Shown here piece after piece: positions 54,160-61,287 of a DNA stretch of 64,000 nt (positions are counted from its first letter, which is position 1; each line of letters begins with the position of its first letter). The notes under the pieces are model-generated. The model was given only the letters and a program-made list of their open reading frames with translations, ran no database searches and was not told the origin of the DNA. The DNA is from Rufibacter hautae (GTDB lineage: Bacteria; Bacteroidota; Bacteroidia; Cytophagales; Hymenobacteraceae). Position numbers and translations under genes: made by a program. The DNA lies in assembly GCF_008271695.1 (NCBI RefSeq), contig NZ_VKKY01000003.1, forward strand, positions 1,178,001 through 1,242,000, in the 5' to 3' direction.

Positions 54160-55179
54160 TTAGGCCGTCACTTGGATGATTGACTCAGAGAAACTCTCCA
54201 TTTCCTCCAATTGCGGGCTGCACTGCAGCAGGAAAAAATCCACGCCTACTTTCTCGTACTCGCCAATGCGGTCCTGGATTTGGGCCGGGGTTCCGGTAAG
54301 TCCGGTGCGTAGGCCGCGGTTTGAAACGGAGTAGTCTTGCAAAGAAACCTGCTGCTCCAGTTGCGTGCCCGCCAGCCACTGCTGGTAGTTGCCGTACCCA
54401 GCTGCCGAAGCGTTTACATCAGTAATGCGCTCCAGTTCTTTCTTCACTTCCTGCTCTGTATCACGCACGATGGAGTAAGCGGCTACCCCAAATTTCATCG
54501 GCGGCAATCCGGCTTTCTCGCGGCGCTCGCGCATGTCTGAGATGCGGTTCCCGATGGTCTCGGGCGTGTCGCCGTGCATGACGTAGCCGTCGCACTGGTT
54601 AGAGATAAGCGTTTTAGCGGCTTCTGATTCACCGCCGGCGTAAATGAACGGCTTCTTCTTGGGCTTGGGCTGCAGCACGTTGTCGGTGACCTGGTAGTAC
54701 TTGCCTTCATAGGTGAAATGGTCTTTCTCCCAGAGGTTCGTCACCACGTCCAGCCACTCTTTGGTGCGGGCGTAGCGGTCGTCGTGCTGCTCAAACTGGA
54801 TGCCGTATTTGGTGGCTTCGTCTTTCCACCAACTGGACACCACGTTCAGAGACAAGCGTCCGTTGCTAATCAGGTCAATGTTAGCGGCGGCTTTCGCCAG
54901 CAGCGCCGGGTTATGGAAGGTAGGGCGCACCGCCACCATGATCTCCAGTTGCTCCGTCACAGCGGCCAAAGCAGCGGCCGTAGACCAGGCATCCAAAGCC
55001 GGGGCTTCCTGGCCTTTGATGTCATTCAAATACAGCTCGGCGATGAGGGCCAGGCTGTAGCCCCAGTCCTCGCTGCGTTGCGCCAGTTGCTTCACGTAGT
55101 CCCAAGAGGTGGTCATTCCTTCATCGGGCACGTTGCGGAGCCAGCCGCCAAAAACAGGTAACCAATATCCGAACTGCAT
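54160..55179 (-). CDS. LLM class flavin-dependent monooxygenase, SsuD/SfnG-like
   Basis: FMNH2-dependent monooxygenase of 339 residues with the TIM-barrel luciferase-like fold. N-terminal FGYWLPVFGGWLRNVPDEG; then VAVRPTFHNPALLAKAAANIDLISNGRLSLNVVSSWWKDEATKYG, typical of SsuD (alkanesulfonate monooxygenase) and SfnG (dimethylsulfone monooxygenase), which free sulfite or methanesulfinate from organosulfur compounds. This suggests sulfur scavenging. A flavin reductase partner is not adjacent. It starts 3 nt after the ATP-grasp stop and lies under a SAM-I-type riboswitch, consistent with a sulfur role. Confidence 0.87.
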   Translation of the reverse strand: MQFGYWLPVFGGWLRNVPDEGMTTSWDYVKQLAQRSEDWGYSLALIAELYLNDIKGQEAPALDAWSTAAALAAVTEQLEIMVAVRPTFHNPALLAKAAANIDLISNGRLSLNVVSSWWKDEATKYGIQFEQHDDRYARTKEWLDVVTNLWEKDHFTYEGKYYQVTDNVLQPKPKKKPFIYAGGESEAAKTLISNQCDGYVMHGDTPETIGNRISDMRERREKAGLPPMKFGVAAYSIVRDTEQEVKKELERITDVNASAAGYGNYQQWLAGTQLEQQVSLQDYSVSNRGLRTGLTGTPAQIQDRIGEYEKVGVDFFLLQCSPQLEEMESFSESIIQVTA

Positions 55180-55182
55180 GGC

Positions 55183-56166
55183 TTATACCTCCTCTGTTAC
55201 TAGTTGGGCCTTTTTCTCCAGGAAGTCAACCAACTTCTTATGCGGGTTGAACCCAATCACGTTCACGGCATCGGCCACGAAGTTAGAAAGCGCGTTCACG
55301 TCATAGTAATAGATCTGTCCGTCACGGTCATCAATGATGTACTCAATGCCGCCCACGTCAATGCCGGAGTTCTGCATGATGGCCTCAATGGCGTCAATCA
55401 CCTCCTGCTCTGGGGTATAGCCTTCTACTTTCAGGCCGTTTTTAGGCGCGTCCAGGGCGCAGGCGTTGCGTACCAGTTCTACACCAGTGGTAGTCTGGCA
55501 GATATCAGCGGGGCACAGGTTGAAGCTTTCGCCGGTGGTGTACACTTTGATGGCGTACAGGTATTTGCCGCCCAACGTCTCCACGCGATGGATGTAGCCG
55601 CCGCGGGCCGGGATGAACTCCTGCACCAAAGCGGTGTGGTCAATACCTAAGTCAATCTCGTTGTTGGCCACGGATTGTTCCAAAGCTTCCACGGAGTCAT
55701 ACTTGATGATGCCCGCGCCGCTACCACCAATATTGGCTTTTACCACGATGGGGAAACGCAAGCCTTCGGCGGCTTTCACGGCCTGGGAAGCATGGTTGAT
55801 CACGCGCGCTTTAGGATACGGCAAACCCAGAGACTGCAACAAAGACAGCTGCAAAGCTTTGTTTGTCTCGTACTGGAAGGCTTTGTGGCCGTTCACGGTT
55901 GGGGTGCCGGTGCGCTCCAGGTGGGCGAGTAAGCCCAACGTATAGAAAATGCCGTTCTCGTTGCCCCGCAGGTAGGCAGAAGGGCTCATGCGGTTGAAGA
56001 ACAAGCTGTATGGGGTTTCGTCTTCGGCCAGGTCATAGGTGTGCTCGGCGGCGTTCAGGCGTACATATGGAAGGCCGCGGGCGTCCAGTTCCTCAAACAA
56101 AGGCTTGAACCAGTCTGGGTGCTCGTGGTAGATGGCAATGGGCTTTACGGATGCTGAAGTTGACAT
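55183..56166 (-). CDS. RimK-like ATP-grasp protein
   Basis: A 327-residue ATP-grasp ligase. Landmarks: HPDWFKPLFEELDARGLPYVRLNA (N-terminal domain), PVVKANIGGSGAGIIKYDSVEALEQ (ATP-binding loop), ALVQEFIPARGGYIHRVETLGGKYLYAIKVY and GGIEYIIDDRDGQIYYYDVNALSNF (metal-binding Glu and Asn). Close to the RimK/glutathione-synthase group, which makes amide bonds between a carboxylate and an amino acid. The substrate cannot be predicted. Its pairing with a sulfonate-type monooxygenase is conserved-looking: same strand, 3 nt apart. The ligated product may be a sulfur-containing peptide or an amino-acid conjugate. Confidence 0.8.
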   Translation of the reverse strand: MSTSASVKPIAIYHEHPDWFKPLFEELDARGLPYVRLNAAEHTYDLAEDETPYSLFFNRMSPSAYLRGNENGIFYTLGLLAHLERTGTPTVNGHKAFQYETNKALQLSLLQSLGLPYPKARVINHASQAVKAAEGLRFPIVVKANIGGSGAGIIKYDSVEALEQSVANNEIDLGIDHTALVQEFIPARGGYIHRVETLGGKYLYAIKVYTTGESFNLCPADICQTTTGVELVRNACALDAPKNGLKVEGYTPEQEVIDAIEAIMQNSGIDVGGIEYIIDDRDGQIYYYDVNALSNFVADAVNVIGFNPHKKLVDFLEKKAQLVTEEV

Positions 56167-56434
56167 ATTCGTTCGTGTATTACTTGTGGTGTGTGTATTT
56201 AGCTAATCTCTATAGGTGTAGAGGAGTATTGTTCAAGAAGCGAAGGTAAAAGACCTTTTCAGGGCTGTTTTTACAAAATCAGGTTAAAAACGGAAGTTGG
56301 AGTGGGCACCAAAGTGCCAGCCGACGGCGAGGAGGGAAGAGCTGCTAATTTGGCTCATCATGAACCGAGGTACAAAACTGGAAATTCAGATGTAACAGAG
56401 CAGGCTTCTTCAGAACCCAACCGACGCGTGCGCC
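56167..56434 (-). promoter_or_regulatory. 268-nt leader between peptide B and the ATP-grasp gene
   Basis: Contains a short GGCACTTTGGTGCC hairpin (56305-56318), a T-run 12 nt downstream on the minus strand (56286-56290) and a 36-bp element (56255). These may form the terminator or anti-terminator of an attenuator that reads peptide B translation. Confidence 0.35.
56255..56290. repeat. 36-bp palindromic element, copy 22
   Basis: CTTTTCAGGGCTGTTTTT arm and AAAATCAGGTTAAAAA arm; in the leader of the ATP-grasp operon. Confidence 0.5.
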
Positions 56435-56557
56435 TCAGCAACAACAGCGGTTCTGCTTAGACACAGAAACGGGAACAGGCTGCAAGGTTTGACCAATCAA
56501 TCCGGAGATCAGATCGTTCAAAAAAGAGGCAATAGAAGAAAGGGTGTGCTGCATCAT
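56435..56557 (-). CDS. peptide B, 40-aa leader peptide ending Cys-Cys-Cys
   Basis: Unannotated frame of 40 residues: MMQHT, then LSSIASFLNDLISGL, IGQTLQPVPV and a tail of SVSKQNRCCC. The last three codons before the stop are TGT TGT TGC, all cysteine. The peptide is homologous to peptide A (46537), sharing SSIAS and TLQPVPV in order. It begins 12 nt after the SAM-I-type riboswitch and ends 268 nt upstream of the ATP-grasp/monooxygenase operon. Tandem Cys codons before a stop are a recognised attenuation device: slow decoding when Cys-tRNA is scarce changes downstream RNA folding. Alternatively it is a small functional peptide or a modified-peptide precursor. Confidence 0.65.
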   Translation of the reverse strand: MMQHTLSSIASFLNDLISGLIGQTLQPVPVSVSKQNRCCC

Positions 56558-56569
56558 GGGTTTTCTTAC

Positions 56570-56676
56570 GGTTTATATTTCCTAAATGCTTTAGGCAGGA
56601 ATTAGCACCTTGTCTTTGTAGGTTGCTAGAAGTTCACAGAGCCTGATCTCTCCCTTCTTCTTTATAAATCAAAACC
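56570..56676 (-). ncRNA. SAM-I (S-box) riboswitch
   Basis: Minus-strand RNA matches the SAM-I core in order: P2 AGAAG/CUUCU; inner helix AGAG/CUCU; GUGAA; AGCAACC; AAGGUGCUAAUUCCUGCC. The same conserved blocks occur in the Bacillus yitJ S-box (GAAGC/GCUUC, AGCAACC, AAGGUGCUAA). A plausible P1 pairs GGUUU near 56672-56676 with AAACC near 56570-56574. P3 is unusually short (about UACAAAGACA). It ends 12 nt before peptide B. It likely senses SAM and couples sulfur status to the downstream genes. Confidence 0.75.
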
Positions 56677-56705
56677 CTGGATAGGGGTAATAGACTTTAC
56701 GGATG

Positions 56706-56737
56706 CAAATGTGAAAGCGAAAAAGTTAGCATCCAAA
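56706..56737 (-). promoter_or_regulatory. candidate Bacteroidota promoter of the SAM-I leader
   Basis: On the minus strand: TTTG, 20 nt, then CACATTTG, against the Bacteroidota -33 TTTG and -7 TAnnTTTG consensus. One mismatch at the first -7 base. It lies just upstream of the riboswitch P1. Confidence 0.4.
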
Positions 56738-56835
56738 TTTTAGGCTGAAATATTGTAGGTACAGGAAATCTGACTATGGTAAACGCCATCCTTCCTTCAT
56801 GAAGAATCCTTCCGAAGCTTAAGTCTAGGATTACC

Positions 56836-56871
56836 GTTTTCAGGCTGTTTTACAAAAAATAAGGCTAAAAG
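56836..56871. repeat. 36-bp palindromic element, copy 23
   Basis: GTTTTCAGGCTGTTTTAC arm and AAAATAAGGCTAAAAG arm, 3' of the kinase gene. Confidence 0.6.
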
Positions 56872-56880
56872 GCTGGGTGC

Positions 56881-56916
56881 GTTTCTGCTCTGGTTTAGAA
56901 AATAAGGCCTTAAACC
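56881..56916. repeat. 36-bp palindromic element, copy 24, overlapping the kinase stop
   Basis: GTTTCTGCTCTGGTTTAG arm and AAAATAAGGCCTTAAACC arm. The stop codon of the kinase gene (56910-56912) is inside it. Confidence 0.55.
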
Positions 56917-58232
56917 GCAGCGGGTAAGGTGATATGGAAGGTGGTTCCTTGGCGCTCCTGGCTTTCCACGTCTATGGAACCGCCGTGCTGTTCCACCAAT
57001 TGCCGGCAAATGCTCAGGCCCAACCCCGTGGACTTCTCTCCCTGCAGGCCGCGTCTCCTGGCTTTGGAGAAACGGTCAAACAAAAGCGGCCGTATTTTGT
57101 CTGGGATCCCTATGCCGTTGTCTGATACCTCCAGCAAAAGTTTTTTCTTTTCCTCGCGCACCTGAATCCTGATTTTGCCCTGGGCCGGGGTGAACTTCAC
57201 GGCATTAGACACCAGGTTATTCAACACCCGGTGGAAGCGCTCTTTGTTCAGGTTGGCGTACAGCGGGGTAGCCGGATGGGAGAGCAGCAGATTGCGAGAG
57301 CCTTGCAGTTGGGTTTCCCACTCGGCCTGCACGTCCTGCAGCAAGGCAACCAAATCCAGTTTCTCCAGCGGGATGGTTTCCTGCTGCTCCTCGCGGGCGA
57401 TGAACAGGAGCTCGTTGATGGTGGTGCGCGAGTTCTGGCAGCTGGTTAAGATAAGGTTCAGATACTGCTGCTCCATCTCGGGGGTGAGGTTCTTTTTCTG
57501 TAGCAGCGAGGTGATCATCTCAATGTTGTTGAACGGGCTTCTCAGGTCGTGCGCCACCACGCCCAGAATCTCAGATTTGGCTTGGCTTATCTTCTGGATC
57601 TGGCGGTTCTTTTCCTCAATTTCCTGCAGTTGGATGAAATGAGTAGCCCGGTAGCTGTACATCACCCGGGAGAGCACTAGAAAGCAAAGCAGAATCAGAA
57701 AGGAAACGCACTGGTTCAAGACCACCTGCTCTGCGTTGAGGCCGGAGAAATACAGCACCAACGTAAAAGCCAGCGCTGTGAAGGTGACCAGCACCAAGGT
57801 TTCATAATATTCAAAGTCCCAGAGGAAGGCCACCGTGACCAACCCCAGTAAGTACATAGTAAGGGTGTTTCTGGGGTTAGATTGGGCAATGAACGTAATG
57901 CCCAGGCAGCAGGAAATAAACGCAAACCCAAACGCCAGGCACAATGCCTGCGCCAGCCAGAATGGATACTTAGGCTCTTGGTCTAGAAAACCTTCTAAAC
58001 CCAACGCCACCGCCGAGGCCAGGACTAGGGAAATATTAAGCCCCCGGAAGAAAGTAACGTGCGCCGTCTGGTTCAGGAAAGGAAATAACAGCGGCAAAAG
58101 CAAAATTCCGCAGGCCACCGACAAAGCAAGGTTCGCGACCAGCCTTAGTTTCCTGAGGTTCTGTGGCAGGTAATGCGCCCTGAAAAGGAGAGAATGCGGA
58201 CGAGCGGGAGTGTTAAAAAAGTAAAATTTCAA
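56910..58232 (-). CDS. membrane sensor histidine kinase
   Basis: A 440-residue kinase with about six N-terminal transmembrane helices (residues 30-190) and no PAS or HAMP domain. A linker (QLQEIEEKNRQIQKISQAKSEILG) leads to H box VVAHDLRSPFNNIEMITSL, N box VLNNLVSNAVKFTPAQGK, G1 VSDNGIGIPDKIRPLLFD and G2 EKSTGLGLSICRQLVEQHGG. Ends in FHITLPAAV. It is an orphan: no response regulator is adjacent. The transmembrane sensor resembles 7TM-like diverse intracellular signalling modules but the ligand is unknown. Confidence 0.92.
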   Translation of the reverse strand: MKFYFFNTPARPHSLLFRAHYLPQNLRKLRLVANLALSVACGILLLPLLFPFLNQTAHVTFFRGLNISLVLASAVALGLEGFLDQEPKYPFWLAQALCLAFGFAFISCCLGITFIAQSNPRNTLTMYLLGLVTVAFLWDFEYYETLVLVTFTALAFTLVLYFSGLNAEQVVLNQCVSFLILLCFLVLSRVMYSYRATHFIQLQEIEEKNRQIQKISQAKSEILGVVAHDLRSPFNNIEMITSLLQKKNLTPEMEQQYLNLILTSCQNSRTTINELLFIAREEQQETIPLEKLDLVALLQDVQAEWETQLQGSRNLLLSHPATPLYANLNKERFHRVLNNLVSNAVKFTPAQGKIRIQVREEKKKLLLEVSDNGIGIPDKIRPLLFDRFSKARRRGLQGEKSTGLGLSICRQLVEQHGGSIDVESQERQGTTFHITLPAAV

Positions 58233-58605
58233 GCCGATACGCTGCTAGTAGAACAGGTAAAGCATCACCATCTGAAAACAGGTCTCTGCTTTGCTGCAAA
58301 GGTACGAAAAGTCTGGCAATAGCGGATTTACGGCCCTCCGTATTTTCCGCATCGGCTACAGATAATTATATCTGATAGTGAAGGAAATAGCCCATAAAAT
58401 AAAAACGGCTTCCAAAGCATTTTGCCCGGTTCAAGGGGCATCTTGTACGTATGAAAATATATTTGATTTAGACCAGAAAAACGTGTGTTTTTGGCAAGAT
58501 GTTTGGTTTAAATGCAATAGGAGAATTTTTCTCCTATGACCCAATTAGTGAGCTGGTTAGTGCCTCAAAACATGAAGCCGCTGCCTAGTTTAAAACCTCT
58601 GTTAC
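58233..58605. other. 373-nt divergent intergenic region
   Basis: No gene or recognised motif; it should carry the promoters of the kinase and DUF6600 genes. Confidence 0.45.
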
Positions 58606-59955
58606 ATGAAAACCTTTCTTAACAACTTGTGGGTCTGGGGAGCTCTGCTGCTTCTGACCCTCGCTTGGGCTTCTCCGCAAGAAGCGCAGGCCCGTCCGGG
58701 AGACCAGGTGTCTTTCCAGACGTTCTATGATGAACTAGACCGGCACGGCCGCTGGATTCGGGATCCCGAGTACGGCTATGTGTGGTCGCCTACCGTGGAG
58801 CGCGGATTTCAGCCGTACGCTACCCGGGGCCATTGGGTCATGACCGAGTACGGCAACACCTGGGTCTCTGACTATGACTGGGGGTGGGCACCGTTTCACT
58901 ACGGTCGCTGGATTTACGATGACTTTGAAGGATGGCTGTGGATTCCGGGTTCTGAGTGGGGGCCGGCCTGGGTAGACTGGCGCAACGGCGGCGGCTACTA
59001 CGGATGGGCGCCCATGGGGCCGCGCGTGACCTACATTGTGCCTGCCGTGCGGTGGGTGTTTGTGCCGGTCTTGTACATCACCAGTCCGCGCATCTATGAC
59101 TACTGCGTGCCTAGAACCCGGGTGGTAAACATTTACCACAATACCACCATCATCAACAACTACTATGAGCGGGACAACCGCCGCTACAACTACGGACCCA
59201 GAAACCAGGACATTGAGCGAGCCACCAACCGGAAGGTGAACGTCTACCGCGTGGACCGTGACAGTCGGCCCGGCCGAACCTCGGTGGCTGAAAACTCCGT
59301 CCGGATTTATCGCCCTGACGTGAATTCTCGCCGCGAGGAAGCGCCTACCCGCCTGGCCAGCCGCGACAATACCCGTTCCCGCCTTTCTGATAACCAAGGC
59401 ACCGTTGGCCGGACGGACCGGAGCAGCAACAGCCGCACCGGCGTAGAAAGTGGTTCTACCCGGGGCCGCACCATGGACGGAGGTACTGCTACCCAAAACC
59501 GTTCTGACCTGGAGCAAACCTCAGAGCAACGCAGCACCACGGGCGAGTATGGAGAACGTACCCGGGAATCGAGCCGCAGAACTTCTTCTGTCTCTGGTGA
59601 GGAAGCTCCCCAGACCCGTACCGCAAGGCCAGAGTACCAGCAGCGCACAGAGGAGGTTGGCACCGTGGAGACCAAAACCCGCACAGGCGTTCAGGAATCC
59701 AGACAACGCTCAGAGGGTGGTTACTCGCCCCGCAGAACAGAGGCACCGTCAAGCCAAGGGCAATATGAACCACGCACCCGGCAGGAATCAAGTTCACAGG
59801 GCCAGTACCAGCAGCAGCGCACGCGCGAAGTTTCTGCTCCTGCCCCGCAACCTAGAAGCCAGGTTTCTGCGCCAACCCAGCAGCGGCAATCTCCTGCTCG
59901 CCAGGAATCTTCGTCAGGCAGCAGAAGTGAGAGCAGCCGCAGGGGAAGAAATTAA
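58606..59955 (+). CDS. DUF6600-type protein with a low-complexity tail, secreted
   Basis: A 449-residue exported protein. Signal peptide about residues 1-30. Residues 35-180 hold a repeat of Trp/Tyr/Gly-rich units (YDELDRHGRWI, YGYVWSPTVERGFQPY, GHWVMTEYGNTWVSDYDWGWAPFHYGRW, GWLWIPGSEWGPAWVDWRNGGGYYGWAPMG), the DUF6600 pattern. The last ~220 residues are low-complexity Arg/Ser/Gln/Glu with repeated SSQGQY and RTREVS. It is unusually Trp-rich in the first half and disordered in the second. Function unknown. Confidence 0.8.
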   Translation: MKTFLNNLWVWGALLLLTLAWASPQEAQARPGDQVSFQTFYDELDRHGRWIRDPEYGYVWSPTVERGFQPYATRGHWVMTEYGNTWVSDYDWGWAPFHYGRWIYDDFEGWLWIPGSEWGPAWVDWRNGGGYYGWAPMGPRVTYIVPAVRWVFVPVLYITSPRIYDYCVPRTRVVNIYHNTTIINNYYERDNRRYNYGPRNQDIERATNRKVNVYRVDRDSRPGRTSVAENSVRIYRPDVNSRREEAPTRLASRDNTRSRLSDNQGTVGRTDRSSNSRTGVESGSTRGRTMDGGTATQNRSDLEQTSEQRSTTGEYGERTRESSRRTSSVSGEEAPQTRTARPEYQQRTEEVGTVETKTRTGVQESRQRSEGGYSPRRTEAPSSQGQYEPRTRQESSSQGQYQQQRTREVSAPAPQPRSQVSAPTQQRQSPARQESSSGSRSESSRRGRN

Positions 59956-59989
59956 AAGAGAGTTTTTGATTTAATGAATGATGAGAAAG

Positions 59990-60016
59990 CCGCACTTCTT
60001 TGAGGTGCGGTTTTTT
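59990..60016 (+). terminator. intrinsic terminator of the DUF6600 gene
   Basis: Stem CCGCACTTC / GAGGTGCGG with one G-T pair, 3-nt loop, T-run of six. Confidence 0.88.
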
Positions 60017-60052
60017 GTTTTAGGCATGATTTTACCAAACCAAGGGCTAAAC
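60017..60052. repeat. 36-bp palindromic element, copy 25, overlapping a stop codon
   Basis: GTTTTAGGCATGATTTTA arm and AAACCAAGGGCTAAAC arm; spans the 3' end of the hydrolase gene (stop at 60047) and follows the DUF6600 terminator. Confidence 0.55.
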
Positions 60053-60898
60053 CGAAAGAAAGTCCAGGATGAGCTTGTTCACCCTGTCGGGCTGTTCATG
60101 GTGGAACCAGTGGGTGGCTTCTTTTAGAAAGATCAGCTGGCCGTTTTGGCACTGGTCTATGCTGGGGAGGGCTAACTCGGTGCCCAGGAACTGATCCTGC
60201 TTTCCCCAGAGCATCAGGGTAGGGACTTCTACCTTTTGGCTGGGTTCTATTTGGTTGTATTTGTAGGCCCGGTACCAATTGATCATGGCTTCCAGGGCAC
60301 CCGGCTGCCGCCAGGCCTCTTTGTATTTCTCCAGGTCCTGTTGTGAGAAGGTGTTGGGCTGCGCCGATTTGGCCATGGTGCTTTCCAGCAGTTTAAAGTC
60401 AAAGGAACTGTTCAAGGTTTCGGGCAACCAGGGAATCTGGAAGAAACCCGCATACCAGCTCCGGAGCATCTGTTTGGGGTTGTGGGTGAGGTGGTGGTGC
60501 ATCACCACCGGGTGCGGCATGTTCAGGATGACCAGTTTCTCAAGCAGGTGAGAATGATGCAGCGCCAGGTTCCAGGCGATGGCGCCACCCCAGTCATGGC
60601 CAACCAGAACTACTTTTCGGTCAGTGAGTTGCGGGATCAGTTCTGCCATGTCCTGGGTTAATTCATCCACAGTGTAGGCTTCTACTCCCTCTGGTTTGGT
60701 GCTCAGGTTATAGCCCCGCTGGTCCGGCGCCACCGCAAGCCACCCTTGTTCAGAGAAAAAGCGGAGTTGCTTTTCCCAGCCGTACCAAAACTCCGGAAAA
60801 CCGTGCAGAAATAAAATCACCTTTCCGTCATTGGGTCCTGCCTGCGCCACATGAAGTCGGATGCCGTTGGTGTTGTAGAAGTTTGTCCTGGTGTCCAT
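60047..60898 (-). CDS. alpha/beta hydrolase, epoxide-hydrolase-like
   Basis: A 283-residue hydrolase. From the chosen start MDTRTNFYNTNGIRLHVAQAG the features are: oxyanion-hole HGFPEFWYGWEKQLRFFSEQGWLAVAPDQRGYNLSTKP (HGFPE), nucleophile Asp in GHDWGGAIAW (G-H-D-W-G, the epoxide-hydrolase type), and catalytic His near the end in THWFHHEQ. The cap domain contains FQIPWLPE. The frame is open 108 nt further upstream, but homologues begin near this Met and the extension covers a repeat. It likely hydrolyses epoxides or haloalkanes. Confidence 0.9.
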   Translation of the reverse strand: MDTRTNFYNTNGIRLHVAQAGPNDGKVILFLHGFPEFWYGWEKQLRFFSEQGWLAVAPDQRGYNLSTKPEGVEAYTVDELTQDMAELIPQLTDRKVVLVGHDWGGAIAWNLALHHSHLLEKLVILNMPHPVVMHHHLTHNPKQMLRSWYAGFFQIPWLPETLNSSFDFKLLESTMAKSAQPNTFSQQDLEKYKEAWRQPGALEAMINWYRAYKYNQIEPSQKVEVPTLMLWGKQDQFLGTELALPSIDQCQNGQLIFLKEATHWFHHEQPDRVNKLILDFLSV

Positions 60899-60948
60899 GC
60901 TCGGTGGTTGGTTTCTTAGCCTTCTACGGGAAAGATAAGCGCGACTCT

Positions 60949-60984
60949 GTTTCTGGCCTGCTTTTCTAAAAACAGCCTGAAAAC
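60949..60984. repeat. 36-bp palindromic element, copy 26
   Basis: GTTTCTGGCCTGCTTTTC arm and AAAAACAGCCTGAAAAC arm; upstream of the hydrolase. Confidence 0.7.
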
Positions 60985-61011
60985 TTAACCTGTACTGGTC
61001 ACTCAAAAGAC

Positions 61012-61037
61012 CTCGTAGTGTCCGGAGGTCCTACGAG
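61012..61037. repeat. CTCGTAG...CTACGAG hairpin
   Basis: 7-bp arms CTCGTAG and CTACGAG around TGTCCGGAGGTC, an isolated hairpin in the gap between the hydrolase and gltD. Confidence 0.45.
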
Positions 61038-61072
61038 TGTCTGTGCCAGTGGCATTTCTGCCTAATCAAAAA

Positions 61073-61100
61073 GGGCAACCACAAGGGATTGCCCCTACAT
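61073..61100 (-). repeat. GGGCAACC...GGATTGCCCCTACA hairpin repeat
   Basis: GGGCAA and TTGCCC arms around CCACAAGGGA, followed by CTACAT; third member of the family at 4411 and 49701. Confidence 0.7.
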
Positions 61101-61180
61101 GACCAGATATCGTGATGCCTGGAATGAGTAAAAGAAAGGCAGTGTCAGGTCTCTACAATCTCTGCAAACTAAGGGACCTC

Positions 61181-61216
61181 GTTTAGGTCCTCTTTTCAGA
61201 AAACAAGCCCCAAAAA
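61181..61216. repeat. 36-bp palindromic element, copy 27
   Basis: GTTTAGGTCCTCTTTTC arm and GAAAACAAGCCCCAAAAA arm; close to the gltD terminator. Confidence 0.6.
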
Positions 61217-61256
61217 GAAAAGCCCCGTCTCACCAAACAGGCAAGAACGGGGCTCT
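61212..61256 (-). terminator. intrinsic terminator of the gltD operon
   Basis: On the minus strand: stem AGCCCCGT / ACGGGGCT with T-rich tail, 32 nt downstream of the gltD stop. Confidence 0.85.
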
Positions 61257-61287
61257 TTAAATCTATTATCGTGCTACATGAGACTTC

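Larger units (their letters stand above)
56558..56909. other. 352-nt region between peptide B and the kinase gene
   Basis: Contains the SAM-I-type riboswitch (56570-56676), its candidate promoter (56706-56737) and two 36-bp elements (56836, 56881). All fits a minus-strand leader transcript. Confidence 0.6.

Noticed and set aside
53796-54179. 127-codon plus-strand frame between the Spy-like and LLM genes
   Set aside because: Composed of the mirrored repeat pair and the minus-strand terminator.
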